From: Megalonaias nervosa
Lineage: Eukaryota > Mollusca > Bivalvia > Unionida > Unionidae
Reading direction: 5' to 3'
Length of the DNA: 64,000 nucleotides
Assembly (NCBI GenBank): GCA_016617855.1
Contig: JAECUM010005009.1
Span: 62,001-126,000, forward strand
Part shown: positions 1 through 10,345 of the stretch, in pieces
How positions within the stretch are numbered: position 1 is the first letter of the stretch
Layout of the letters: the number at the start of each line of letters is the position of its first letter
Notes under the pieces: model-generated
Told to the model about the DNA's origin: nothing
Seen by the model: the letters and a program-made list of their open reading frames with translations, nothing else
Database searches by the model: none
Made by a program: the position numbers and the translations under genes

Positions 1-213
1 TCATTACCTTTAATTCCAAATATGTGTGTTTTGTGTGTGACGACTGCATTGAATAGAATTAAAACTTTATGCAATTGAATGTCTGACTTTTCTTATGTCA
101 TGATTGAGTCAGGAAAACACAAAAATTTCTGGACAATGTGAACTGAATGCTAAGAGTGGATTTTACAGTTGTAAATAGTGACTGACTATGAGACACTGTC
201 TTAGTAATTTTAG

Positions 214-270
<57 letters not shown>

Positions 271-592
271 TACACAAAGAAATTCCTGACCTGCATTGTT
301 GTTACAGTGATGCTGATACAAAGAGCAGGGGGGAGGGGCGGGGAAGAAGGAGTACACCATTGTCCAGCTAATTGGGAATGAAACATAGGCCATCTTGCAT
401 CATTGATCTACCGATGTGGGGAACCCGGTTGAAATTATAGTGACACATCAAATAAGACCAGCGAAACTGACCTTTGAAATAAATACCATTCTCAAGCCCA
501 AAATGCAGAATAAATACATATTCCATAGCATTTTACCCGAACATAGCTCACATACTAATATTCACTCACATTTGACTTTAGCAACTGTAGGG
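1..592. other. Non-coding flank with CA microsatellite
   Basis: No coding signal is convincing here. A pure CA dinucleotide run lies at about 215-266. The rest is unremarkable AT-rich sequence up to the start of the LTR retrotransposon at 593. Confidence 0.6.
215..266. repeat. (CA)n microsatellite
   Basis: About 26 uninterrupted CA units, followed by a few degenerate ATACA units. Confidence 0.95.
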
Positions 593-697
593 TGTTATGT
601 ATATTTAATCTGCATTGTTTTTTTATAGTTAAAATATACAAAGCTTGTTGGCTTCACTCTTTTCTCTTCTAATTTTTGTACGAGCCAACACGTAACA
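593..697 (+). repeat. 5' LTR, internally deleted (about 105 bp)
   Basis: Starts TGTTATGTATAT and ends ACACGTAACA, matching both ends of the 921-bp 3' LTR at 5711-6631. The last 70 bp align well to the end of the 3' LTR, including the CTTGTTGGCTTCACTC block. About 800 bp of LTR interior is absent. It is followed by a primer-binding-like site, as expected for a left LTR. Confidence 0.7.
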
Positions 698-706
698 AGG
701 TAAAAG

Positions 707-724
707 TGAGGGCTCGCCCGGGAT
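707..724 (+). other. Primer-binding site, tRNA-Pro-like
   Basis: Nine bases after the LTR end lies TGAGGGCTCGCCCGGGAT. It resembles the complement of a tRNA-Pro 3' end, the PBS type known from several retroelements, with one or two mismatches to the form I know. The tRNA assignment is inference. Confidence 0.5.
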
Positions 725-854
725 ATTTGAATTTTGGTTAAAATATTTCAGAAAATTGTTTTTGGAAATTTAAATTCCCCTAGTTTTTAAATCCCAAGTA
801 CTATTTTATATTGTGTTTGAAATCTTTAGTGAAACCAACAGGCTTTTATTCACA

Positions 855-2094
855 ATGCCATTAAAAGTGGAAACTTTTCTTTCTAGTCCAACTCAGGAGC
901 AGTTGGATAGTCTGTAAAAAGATGAGTTGCTTGAACTTGCCAGAAAGTACGATCTTACTGAAACAAAAGCTTCCTTAACGAAACAAGAAATTAAAAATAT
1001 TTTGATTCAATATTTGGTAGAGAAGAATGTTCTTGATAAAAGTGTCAGTAAGTCGGTATCAGACTCTGACATAAAAGTAATGGAATTAAAAATGAAATAC
1101 AAGATGGAATTGGAGTTAATTAAGCTCGAGCTTCAGAAAGAGAAAGAACAAATGCAGTTGCAATTAGAAGAGAATCAAATGCAATTGCAATTTGAGAAAG
1201 ATGAGAGAGAGACAGAAGAGGGAGAAAGATAAACAGTTACAATTAGAAGAGAAGGAGAGAGAGAGAGAAGGAGAGGGAGAAAGACAAACAAATGCAATTG
1301 GAGCTTCAAAAAGAACAAATGCATGTACAGATGCAAAAAGAGAAGGATCAAAGGGAATTTCAAATTAAAATGAAAGAATTTGAGCTGGCAAGTGAAAAGC
1401 ACGATCCCACTTCACATGCAAATTCAAGTTTTGACATTACAAAAAATATCATGTTAGTGCCCCCTTTTAGAGAAAAAGAAGTAGACAAATGTTTTATTTA
1501 TTTTGAAAAAGTTCCTGAAAATTTGAAATGGCCAAGGGAGCATTGGACTCCATTATTGCAATGTGTAATTTTTGGCAAGGCCCGAGATATTTATGCATCC
1601 CTGTCAGCACAGCAAAGTTCTGACTACGATTTGCTTAAGGAGCGCATCTTAAGGGGATGGACAAGAAACTGGACCAAAATTATGTTGAATTTGCAAGAGA
1701 AAAAGAGCAGTTATTTAGGAGATGGTGCTTAGCCAAGAAAGTTTAACATGATTATGAAAGTCTCGAACAACTTGTATTACTTGGAGAGTTCAAAAACTGT
1801 GTTCCTAATGACATTAAGAATCATTTTGAAGAGCATACGATCGAAACCTTGGAAAATGCTGGTCTTGCTGCTGATAAGTATTCCTTAACTAATACATTTC
1901 CTGTTGTAGGCAAATCATTCACTCAACAGTATACTAGTAGAAAGGTATTTCAGCCTAATACGACTCCTTCTAAACCTCAGTGTGGCACAACTTCCTAAAC
2001 TAAAGCTTCTGATAAACTTGATTAAAAATCCTTGTCTATTCCTACATGTAATTATTGAAAGAAAAGAGGACACGTCATTTCTGATCGCTTCAAA
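855..2094 (+). pseudogene. gag (capsid, SCAN-like region, zinc knuckle), broken
   Basis: The likely start is the ATG at 855. The frame meets a TAA at 915-917 and then continues (about 918-1232) into a Q/E/K-rich coiled coil built from MQLQLE-like repeats. A frameshift near 1240-1290 moves it to the frame of 1292-1732, which carries the conserved VPPFREKEVDK and NLKWPREHW blocks. A second shift near 1650-1680 moves it to a third frame holding EFAREKEQLFRRWC and a SCAN-like helical stretch to about 1890. The zinc knuckle near 2048-2090 has lost two cysteines: one is a TGA stop and the last is Arg. The protein would form the element's capsid. Family recognition is from memory of the Gmr1/SCAN relationship. 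Confidence 0.7.
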
Positions 2095-2640
2095 TTGAAA
2101 TATAGGTATCAAAATCAAGATAGACCTATCCCAAATGCTCTTATTTCTAAGAGGTCAAGGTCCCGGTCATGTATTGAAAGCAATACATTTGTTGGCTCTA
2201 ATAAACCCCGTTCTGATTTTATTATGGAGAATTATGAACCATTCATGTCAAAGGGTTCTGTATCAGTCTTGGGTGATTTGGCCAATCCTATCCCTATTAA
2301 ATTTGTAAGTGGCACAGGAGCTTCTCAGAGTCTTTTATTATCAGGTACTTTGCCTTTTTCTGATAGGTCATGTTCTAATGAGAGTGTTCTCATTCAGGGA
2401 ATAAAGTGCGGCTTTGTTAATGATCCTCTCCATTCTGTAAATTTGTCATCAGACTTAGTTTCAGGACCTGTGACAGTCGGTATAGTGTATACTTTACCCG
2501 TTGAGGGCATTCATTTGTTACTAGGCAACAACCTAGCTGGAGACAAGGTTGTGGTTAATCCACTTGTAACTAACAAGACTTCTTTGGATCAGAAAGTTGA
2601 TACAATTGAAACAGAATACCCTGATTTATACCCAGATTGT
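2095..2640 (+). pseudogene. Aspartic protease, active-site Asp lost
   Basis: Retroelement aspartic protease domain in the frame of 2095-2961. The active-site block reads SGTGASQSLLL at about 2308-2340, where DTGAS is expected. The GGC codon at 2311-2313 replaces the catalytic Asp. The second copy at 9.0 kb keeps DTGASQSLLL, which supports a mutation here. A later block, VEGIHLLLGNNLAG near 2500-2545, matches the conserved hydrophobic-Gly part of the fold. It sits directly after gag and before integrase. Confidence 0.75.
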
Positions 2641-2919
2641 GCAGTTACTGGAGCTATGGGAAAGAAAGCTCTTGAGAATGATTTTGATACGGAAAATATT
2701 CCTTTAGCTGATACATGTATTGGTCAGGCTTTTGATGAGGTCACTTTCACTTCTAATTTGGATCAAACAAAAGGTATTGATCACAGTAATCCTCTTGTAA
2801 ATACTCATTCTCCTTTATCTAATAGGGTGATAAACGACAGTCGCTTGTCGTCGAACAGGAAAAAGATCCTGAGATCTCCTGTTCGTTTTAGAGTCCCATT
2901 AGTGAAACTGAAGCCACTG

Positions 2920-4178
2920 AAGTACCTGTCTGTTATTTCATTAAAAATGGAATTCTTCTGAGAAAATGGAGACCTCGCGAGGTACCTGCTAATGACGAAT
3001 GGTCAATGAACTATCATATTGTTGTTCCAAAATCTTACAGACAGGAAATACTTAGTCTGGCCCATGAAACTCCTCTGGCGGGTCATTTATGGATAAATAA
3101 AACTTATCGCAAGATCTTGACTCACTTTTATTAGCCAAAAATCAAAAGTGATGTCTGTAAAATGTGTAGATCTTGTCATACTTTTCAAATGGTAGGTAAC
3201 CCCAATCAGAAGATACCTAAGGCTCGTCTGCAACCTATTCCTGCATTTGACGAACTGGTTAGCAGAATTATGGTAGATTGTGTTGGTCCCTTACCTAAGA
3301 CCAAGTGAGGCAACCAATATTTGTTGACCATTACGATTCATAGAGGAAATTCCTTTGAGGAATATTAAAACCATAACTATAATAAAAGCTTTGATAAAGT
3401 TTTTATACTCAATTTGGCCTTCCCAAATCTGTCCAATAGGATCAAGGGTCAAATGCTATTACTGGAATTTTCCAGCAAGCTATGCACGAATTAGGCATTC
3501 AAGAATTTAAATATTCTCCCTACCACCCTGAGACATAAGGGGCTTTAGAAAGATTTCATCAAACTTTAAAGAATATGATACGAGTAAAGATTGGGATGAA
3601 GGCATTCATTTACTTTTGTTTGCTGTTATGGAGTCCGTTCAAGAATCTTTCGGATTCAGTCCCTTTGAACTAGTTTCGAATATACTGTGTGTGGACCATT
3701 GAAGTTGTTGAAAGAAAAACTTTTTTCTAATGAAGATACTGAGCTCAATCTTCTTGATTATGTTTCTGATTTTAAGTACAAGTTGTCAAAGTCTTGTGAG
3801 GTCGCAAGAGGAAATCTGCACTCTACTCAGTTAAGAATGAAATCAAGATATGATAAAAACTCAAGGGATAGTAGTTTTCAGCCTGGTGATACAGTTCTAG
3901 CTCTCTTCCCCATTCCACAAAATCCCCTTCAGGCCAAGTATTATGGTCCATACACGGTTGAAAAGAAAGTAAATGATTTAAATTGCATCACAAATACTCC
4001 TGGTAGGCGCAAACAAAAACAATTTTGCCACATTAACATGTTAAAGGAGTATATTGAAAGAGATAGCCAAGTAAAGCATGCAATTAATTTAGTTGTACCT
4101 GTCCCACCAACTGAGGATTTAAGTGAAGAAATTCAATTTGACTCTGTTGATCTTCGAGCAACTATTCGGAAATTATGA
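2920..4178 (+). pseudogene. Integrase located upstream of RT, broken
   Basis: Begins around VCYFIKNG and RKWRPREVPAND (about 2925-2990). The zinc-binding part has LAHE, AGHL and CRSC, giving an H-H-C-C set (about 3060-3180). The catalytic core shows MVDCVGPLPK (first D near 3275), DQGSN (second D near 3440) and LERFHQ-like sequence (E near 3547). Stops and shifts occur near 3133, 3308, 3350 and 3536. The C-terminal part is open at 3687-4178, with AKYYGPYTVEKK as the GPY/F module and CHINMLKEY. It ends before RT begins, so the integrase-first order is directly visible. Confidence 0.85.
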
Positions 4179-4314
4179 CAAATCTCGACCAGAAACTTTA
4201 ACATTTACAACAACAAGGAATGAAGAACTTAAACAGTTATTATTCGAATGTGAGCACTTGTTTCCTGATATTCCTACCAGGACAACCAAATTTTTCATGA
4301 CGTTGAAATTGTAG

Positions 4315-5577
4315 ATTCAAAACCTGTGAAATAACACCCATACAGGATGAACCCTCTCAAACAGGAATACTTGAAAAAGGGAAATTCAGTATTTGTTGGA
4401 GAACGATTTCATAGAGCCAAGTAAAAGTGACTGGAGTTCACCATGTATACTTGTTCCGAAACCGGATAAAACTTATCCTATGTACACTGATTATTGGAAG
4501 GTTAACAGTGTGTCAAAAACAGATTCATTTCCACTACCAAAAATCGATGAGTGTATTGATAAAATTGGAAATACCAAGTATGTCACCAACGCTGACCTTC
4601 TGAAAGGATTTTGGCAAATTCCACTAACGAAAAGAGCGAAATAGGTTTCGGCATTTGTGACTCGACATGGACTCTATCAATATAAAGTAATGCCGTTCGG
4701 GATGAAGGGTTCCCCAAGTACCTTTCAACGTTTGATGAATATTATTACCTCTGGTCTAGATAATCGTGGTGCTTACATCGATGATGTCATCATCTACAAC
4801 GACACCTGGAAAGAACATCTAGCCACGATCCGGAAATTCTTTGAAAAACTCACTGATGCAAATTTGACAATCAATTTATCTAAAAGTGAGTTCTGCCGTG
4901 CTTGTGTAACTTTTCTAGGACATATTGTGGGACATGGTCAAGTTAAACCTATAGATGCTAAGGTCAAGGTTATCTCTGATTTCCATGTGACTGTCAGTAA
5001 AAAGCAACTGATGCGATTTTGGGGATGGCCGGATACTATCGAAAGTTTTATTCCAATTTTTCTAATATTGCTGAACATCTGACAAACTTATTAAGTAAGA
5101 AAAAGACGTTTCTTTTGGACTGAAAAATGTCAGGAAGCTTTTGATAGATTAAAAGCCATACTCAAAAGTGCGACGGTTCTAACAGCTCCAAATTTGAAAC
5201 AATCTTTTAAATTATAAGTTGATGCAAGTGATGTTGGGATTGGAGCAGTATTGATTCAAGAAGAGAGAAATGATATTGATCACCCAGTGTGCTATTTCTC
5301 TAAGAAATTAAATAAGCACCAAAGAAATTACTCAAAACTCGAGAAGAAATGTTTGGCTTTAATATTGGCATTACAGCATTTTGAAGTTTACATTATCTCG
5401 GCTCCTTCTCTGGTTGTTGTGTTTAGTGATCACAACTCCCTTACTTTCATCGACAAGATGAAAAATATAAATCAAAGATTGTTAAGGTGTAGTTTGTTTT
5501 TGCAAGAATATTATCTTAACATCAGACACATCAAAGGAAAAGACAATTTGATTGCAGATGCACTTTCCCGTGAATAG
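4315..5577 (+). pseudogene. Reverse transcriptase and RNase H, broken
   Basis: RT motifs in order: NDFIEPSKSDWSSPC, LVPKPDKT, FPLPKIDECID, NADLLKGFWQIPL, GLYQYKVMPFGM, then the catalytic YIDDVIIYND (about 4774-4803), intact. A TAG at 4642-4644 and a frameshift near 5040-5080 break it. RNase H follows with VDASDVGIGAVLIQE, LEKKCLALILALQHFE, SDHNSL and the terminal DNLIADALSRE, ending in TAG at 5575-5577. A stop just before VDASD (about 5215) also interrupts it. Only about 130 bp separate its end from the 3' LTR, so no env or second integrase fits downstream. Confidence 0.85.
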
Positions 5578-5663
5578 AACTATTTTTTCGTGTACATTTT
5601 ATATAATTCATATGAATTCTCTTATGTAATTTTGTTTTACTTCATGTATAATTTACACATGGT

Positions 5664-5697
5664 AAAAAGAAAGATTTTTATACAAATCTTTCTTTTT
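5664..5697 (+). other. 14-bp perfect hairpin before the polypurine tract
   Basis: AAAAAGAAAGATTT (5664-5677) pairs without mismatch to AAATCTTTCTTTTT (5684-5697) around a 6-nt loop. It ends 13 nt before the 3' LTR, immediately before the purine stretch GGGGAAG at 5704-5710 that likely primes plus-strand synthesis. Confidence 0.7.
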
Positions 5698-5701
5698 CTT
5701 T

Positions 5702-5710
5702 ATGGGGAAG
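5702..5710 (+). other. Polypurine tract
   Basis: ATGGGGAAG abuts the TGTTACG start of the 3' LTR, the position and composition expected of a polypurine tract. Confidence 0.6.
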
Positions 5711-6631
5711 TGTTACGTATATGTAAATAAATTGCTTGCGTACTAGTTTTAAAATTCTTTTTTATTTTATATTGTTTCATTACATTTTATTGCAATGGTT
5801 CGATATTTTTTCAAGGATATTTTGTTTATTTAGAACGTAAAAGCTTTTACATTAATACTATTTTAGCTCACTCTGGTACATAGATTTTGTAAACATCGAG
5901 TGATAACGATTGGCTATTGCCAAGGTCATTTCGGCCCGCATGTTAGCTGAACTGTAAACAGTCTTTTTTATATATATATATTTTCAATGTGAGAATTTGA
6001 TTCTTAGATAGGGCTATTCTTGCATACGTGATAAATTACATTTTTTTGCGATGTTTAAATTAGTAAATCACGTACTCTATCACGTGAAGTAAAATGTGAT
6101 CTAAAATCGCGGCTTTAAACAGACGCTTTCTAGTAGATTTATTCAGTCGCATGTTCTACACCTTGAAGGTACAAGGTGTTTGTATTGTTGAAGCCAGATT
6201 GTTTTTGAAGTTCATTTGTTTTTGCAATGTAATAATTTATTCTCTAGAAAACTAAACACGTTTACTTTTTTATAAAAAGTTCTGGGAGAAAGAAATTCGA
6301 TGGAAATTTATTATGGAGTTCTATACGGAAACATAAACTGTGATTCAATCGAGGATATGTTACGACCAGTACAACGGTCGCATCTGACGTCATCGCCTCC
6401 ATATTGGAATTTCATCGAGATTCGAACCCGGATTCTGTTAGAACTGTTTATCGATAGGACTTGTATTTTTCAATCTTAGGATTCAATTTTGGATTATGTT
6501 CACAAACCGTAAGTCCTATTTCCAATTTTTACATTGTTTTTCTCAGGAAATAAATTATTTTGTTAAAATATAGAATGCTTGTTGGCTTCACTCTTTTCTC
6601 TTGTTATTTTTGTACGAGCCTACACGTAACA
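5711..6631 (+). repeat. 3' LTR (921 bp)
   Basis: Bounded by TGTTACGTAT and ACACGTAACA, giving 8-bp inverted ends TGTTACGT/ACGTAACA. It contains a TATATATATAT stretch near 5972-5982 and an AATAAA near 6549 that could serve U3 and polyadenylation functions. The end matches the 5' remnant at 593-697. Confidence 0.75.
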
Positions 6632-6834
6632 ATCTGGGTCTAGGTTATTTGAACTCCCCTACAATTTACCTGGTGTACCTGACATAGTCCAGGTTCTATA
6701 TTATAATTTTGGTAATAGATTCTAAGTATAGATAATATTTTATGTTGTGAACATTACGTACTGTCTAGAAGGTTAGTTTCCCTTAGGGTTTTTCCAGGAA
6801 AATGCTAATTGTGGCCTGAGGTCAAGCAGAGCAC

Positions 6835-6841
6835 TATATAA
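6835..6841 (+). promoter_or_regulatory. TATA box of the second LTR
   Basis: TATATAA lies inside the diverged LTR, about 500 bp before its end, in a GAGCAC-TATATAA-TCTAG context typical of an LTR promoter. Assignment is from position only. Confidence 0.35.
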
Positions 6842-7502
6842 TCTAGTCGCTGGAAAATTTATTCATTCATGCTTTAAGATCTAGCAAAATCAATTTGTAT
6901 TACTATTCTGAACAGTAGTTCATTTGGGCTGGAATTTATTTTTCAAACTATTCAATTCAATGGATTTTTCTCTGAAAAGACAAAAGTGCTCTGATAACAT
7001 TCTTGGAAATAGCGACTTGGATATAAAGAGAAATCAAACTTGGAATATTATCGCGTTTGAGCGAAAGACTGTTGGAACATTAATACTTTGCAAGCTATCA
7101 GACGCACATCAACACTTTCAGTATTGGATTTAATTTGGATTTCTGCTAAAGTTTATTCAGAAATTTAAATTATTAGGACTTGTGTCTGTAATTCTAGAAT
7201 TTTGGTGGGATTTAAATACCCTAAGTTCATTGTTTTTTTCATTTCCACTTTGTATTCTAAGGAAATAAATTAGTTCTTGAATTTTACAAACCTTGATGCT
7301 TTACACTCTTTGTTCTTACATATTTTAAGAATATAGACTCGTAACAAAAAATTCTGGGCACGTCTTTGGGATACGAATTACTCTAAAACATTTCAGAAAA
7401 CTTTGTTTTCGAAATTCCAGTCAACATTGTTATGGAATTTCCTAAGTCCCAGTTATTATTTCACATTTTAGAACTCAATAGTGAGACCTTTAAGCTATAA
7501 CA

Positions 7503-8780
7503 ATGTCATCATAAAGTTGAGGTCTTTATTTCCAATCCTACCCAGGAACAGTTAGACTCCTTGAAGAGGATGAATTGCTCCAGCTTGCCAGAAAAGATGA
7601 ACTTTCTGAGACAAACACTTCCTTAATGAAGCAAGAGAAAAACTATTTTGGTCCAGTATTTGGTGAAAAGTAATTTTTTGGATAAAAGAGCTTTGATTTT
7701 AATTACTGGTGGTAAATCTCCATCTGACTCTAACTTCCAAGGTATGTAATTGGAATTAAAATAAGTAATGAAATACAGTTAAGAAAGCTTGAGCTTCAAG
7801 AAACACAGATGGAATTAGACAAAGAGGAAAGCGAGCGGAAAATGCAGTTGCAGAAAGAGGAGAGAGAGAGACAAATGCATTTACAGAAGGATTAAAATCA
7901 AGCACATTTGGAGAAAGAGGAGAGAAACAAATGCAAATGCAATTGAAGAAAGACTAAAGAAAGAAAGAGAAATGGAAGAAAGGGAATTTTAATTTAGATT
8001 AAAAGAATTAGAGCTGGCAAGCGAAAACCAGTCCTCCACTTTATGCGCATCTTCAGGTTTTGATGCTGCTAAAAATATTATGCTAGTATCCCCTTTTAAG
8101 GAAAAAAAAGTAGATTAGAATTTCCTTATTTTGAAAAAGACGCTGAAGTTTTGAAATGGCCAAGAGAGCATTGGCCTATTATTTAAAAGTGACCTTTTTA
8201 GCAATGCTCTTGATATCTGCACTTACTTGTCAGTACAGCAAAATGTTGATCATGATCTAGTTAAAGAATGCATTTTGAAGGGTAATGAGTTCGTACCTGA
8301 GGCTTATCGACAAAAGTTTATGGGCTTTAAAAGAGAAACTGCACAAACTCATATTGGATTGGCAAGAGAACAAAAAGCAGTTATTTGATGGGGGGGGGGG
8401 TGCATGGCAAATCAAGTTGGTAAAGATTACGAAAATTTCAGACCATTCGAATTGGTTGAAGAGTTCAAGAATTGAGTCCATAGTGACATTAAGACACACA
8501 TTGATGAGCATAAGGTAGAAACTTTAGAAAATGCTGCTCGTACAGCTGACGAGCATTCCTTTCCTCATCACGTTTCCTTTGTTAGTAAGTCTACTACTCA
8601 GCAGTTTTCTGGGACAAATCTATTTCAGTCTAATACCAGCACTTCCAAATTTCAAACTGGCACAACTTTTGAAAATCAAGTTTCTGACAAGACGGAGCAG
8701 AAGTCCCTATCTATTCCTTCCGGTATCTATTACAAGGAGAAAGGGCACGTTATTTTGCATTGCTGCAAATAGAAAAATAA
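7503..8780 (+). pseudogene. gag remnant of the second element
   Basis: Aligns with the first element's gag. It has LLQLARKDELSE near 7575-7610, a Q/E-rich coiled-coil stretch to about 7980, and remnants of the LKWPREHW block near 8150. A run of 11 G at 8390-8400 breaks the frame. Zinc-knuckle residues near 8720-8765 keep GHV and the last Cys but have lost the first two cysteines. Many stops and shifts make it non-functional. Confidence 0.65.
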
Positions 8781-8898
8781 GCAACAAAATCAAGAAAGAT
8801 CTATTAAAATTGCTCTTATTTCTAAGAGGTCATGGTCGTGGTCATGTATTGAAAGCAATACATTTGTTGGGTCAATCAAACCCTAATCTGATTTTATT

Positions 8899-9301
8899 AT
8901 GGAGAATTATGAACCCACTCACGTCAAGCGGTTCTATCACGCCTTGGGTGATTCTGCCAATCATATCCCTATGAAAATTTCAAGGGACACTGGAGCTTCT
9001 CAGAGTCTTTTATTATCAGGTACTTTGCCTTTTCTGAGACGTTTTCTTCCAATGCGAGTGATTTTATTCAGGGACCTGCGTGCGGTCTTTTTTATGTTTA
9101 TTTCCATTGTGTAAATTTGTCATCAGACTTAGTCTCAGGACCAGTGACAGTCGGAAAAAAGTTTTCTTTACCCGTCGATGGTATTCATTTATTACTAGGC
9201 AATGACCTAGCATGAAATAAGGTTGTGGTTAATCCACTTTTAACTCAAAAGCCTTATTTGGATGAGAAGGTCTATCGTATTGAAAAAGAAATTCCTGATT
9301 T
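8899..9301 (+). pseudogene. Aspartic protease of the second element, DTGAS kept
   Basis: The block IPMKISRDTGASQSLLLSG near 8967-9020 retains the catalytic Asp that the first copy has lost. A shift near 9040 and stops near 9215 and 9303 end the frame. The flanking HLLLGNDLA-like stretch is recognisable near 9185-9215. Confidence 0.7.
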
Positions 9302-9930
9302 ATGAAGTTAATAAAGCTATGGCAAAAACAACCTCCTGAAAATGTTTTTGATCAGGAAATTATTCCTGTACCTGACGCATGTATTGGTCAGGCTTTTGAT
9401 GAGCTCACTTTCACTCCTCGTTCGGATCAATCAAAGGGTATTGATCACTGTAATCCTCTTGCAACTACTCATTTCCTTTATTCCAAACAGGGTGACAAAC
9501 AACAATCACTTGTCATTGAACAGGAAAAAGATCCCGAAATCTCCTGTTTGTTTCAAAGGGCTATTAGTGAAAATGTATTCACAGAAATACCTGTTTGCTA
9601 TTTTGTTAAAAATGGGGTCCATATGAGAAAATGGAAACCACCTGAAGTATCTGCTGCTGACGATTGGCGGTGAATTATCAGAGTATAGCTCCAAAATCGT
9701 ACAGACGGGAAATTCTTAATTTGGCCAATGAAATTCTTCTGACTGGTAATTTAGGGATAAGAAGACTTATAATAAGATTGTGAATTATTTATATTGGCCA
9801 AAAATTAAAACTGATGTTTGCAAAAACTGCAGATCTCGTCACACTTGGTAGGAAAATCAAATCAGAATATACCAAAGGCTCATCTGCAACCTATTCCTGC
9901 ATTTTACGAACCATTTAGCAGAATAATATT
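9302..9930 (+). pseudogene. Pre-integrase and truncated integrase of the second element
   Basis: The open stretch 9302-9673 matches the first element's segment between protease and integrase. It has VPDACIGQAFDELTFTP and VCYFVKNGVHMRKWKP. The following frame shows the zinc-binding remnant YLYWPKIKTDVCKNCRSRH near 9785-9845. Similarity ends near 9930 before the catalytic core. Confidence 0.65.
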
Positions 9931-10169
9931 GAATCCAGCAGTAGAAATGGATGGGCGTTAAACTTCACGCATCAAGTAAACTAGGGTGATTATCGTCAAA
10001 ACAGTCTTTGGGAAAGTGGAGTAATAATGTAAATTGTAGCGGAAAAGGTTGCGATGACCGACTCAACATACGATCTACAATTATACTGACTAAGGTGGTG
10101 TAATATTTATATCGTTGTTGACAAACTTTCAATCCATTTTGCGGCGACAGTTGGAAAGTTGTAGAAAGT

Positions 10170-10345
10170 TATGCAAGGTGTTAATCCGCCACCGAAATAT
10201 CAAAATTTAATTGAGGACTAGACAGAATGCGATCAAATATATGATCAAGAAAAGAGATTAAGAAAAGACCAGAAAAGCTGTGAAAAAAGCATGCATATGG
10301 CTGAACTATGACACGGGAGCTGATGTGATGTTTTGTATTTTCTGT
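10170..10345 (+). pseudogene. Possible Gypsy gag/protease scrap (DTGADV)
   Basis: WLNYDTGADVM is encoded around 10303-10335, a Gypsy-type aspartic protease active-site block. About 130 bp upstream, MQGVNPPPKYQ near 10169-10201 resembles the start of some Gypsy gag proteins. The two are far closer than in an intact element, so this would be an internally deleted relic unlike the two elements to the left. Could be chance. Confidence 0.35.

Larger units (their letters stand above)
593..6631 (+). mobile_element. Ty3/Gypsy LTR retrotransposon, Gmr1-like domain order
   Basis: An LTR element with gag, protease, integrase, reverse transcriptase and RNase H read in that order on the plus strand. Integrase motifs (HHCC, D-D-E and a GPY-like tail, 2.93-4.18 kb) lie before the RT (4.37-5.09 kb) and RNase H (5.14-5.58 kb). 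Ordinary Gypsy elements have RT-RH-IN. IN-RT-RH is the order known for the Gmr1 group. The gag C-terminal half looks like the SCAN-related capsid of that group, which agrees with the placement. There is no env frame between RNase H and the 3' LTR. Frameshifts and stops in every domain make this copy non-functional. Flanks at 588-592 and after 6631 do not match, so no target-site duplication is visible. Confidence 0.85.
6640..9930 (+). mobile_element. Second, decayed Gmr1-like element, 3' truncated
   Basis: A relative of the first element begins immediately downstream. A diverged LTR ends CTCGTAACA at 7346. It shares the GGAAATAAATTA and TTACACTC-type blocks with the first LTR. Gag, protease and the start of integrase follow in the same order as at 0.6-3.3 kb. 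Similarity stops near 9930 inside integrase. No RT, RNase H or right LTR is present. The left LTR border is not clear; 6632-6660 already looks partly like an internal leader. Confidence 0.7.

Noticed and set aside
416..628. 70-codon frame overlapping the left LTR
   Set aside because: Crosses the LTR border and has no similarity or coding bias that I can see.
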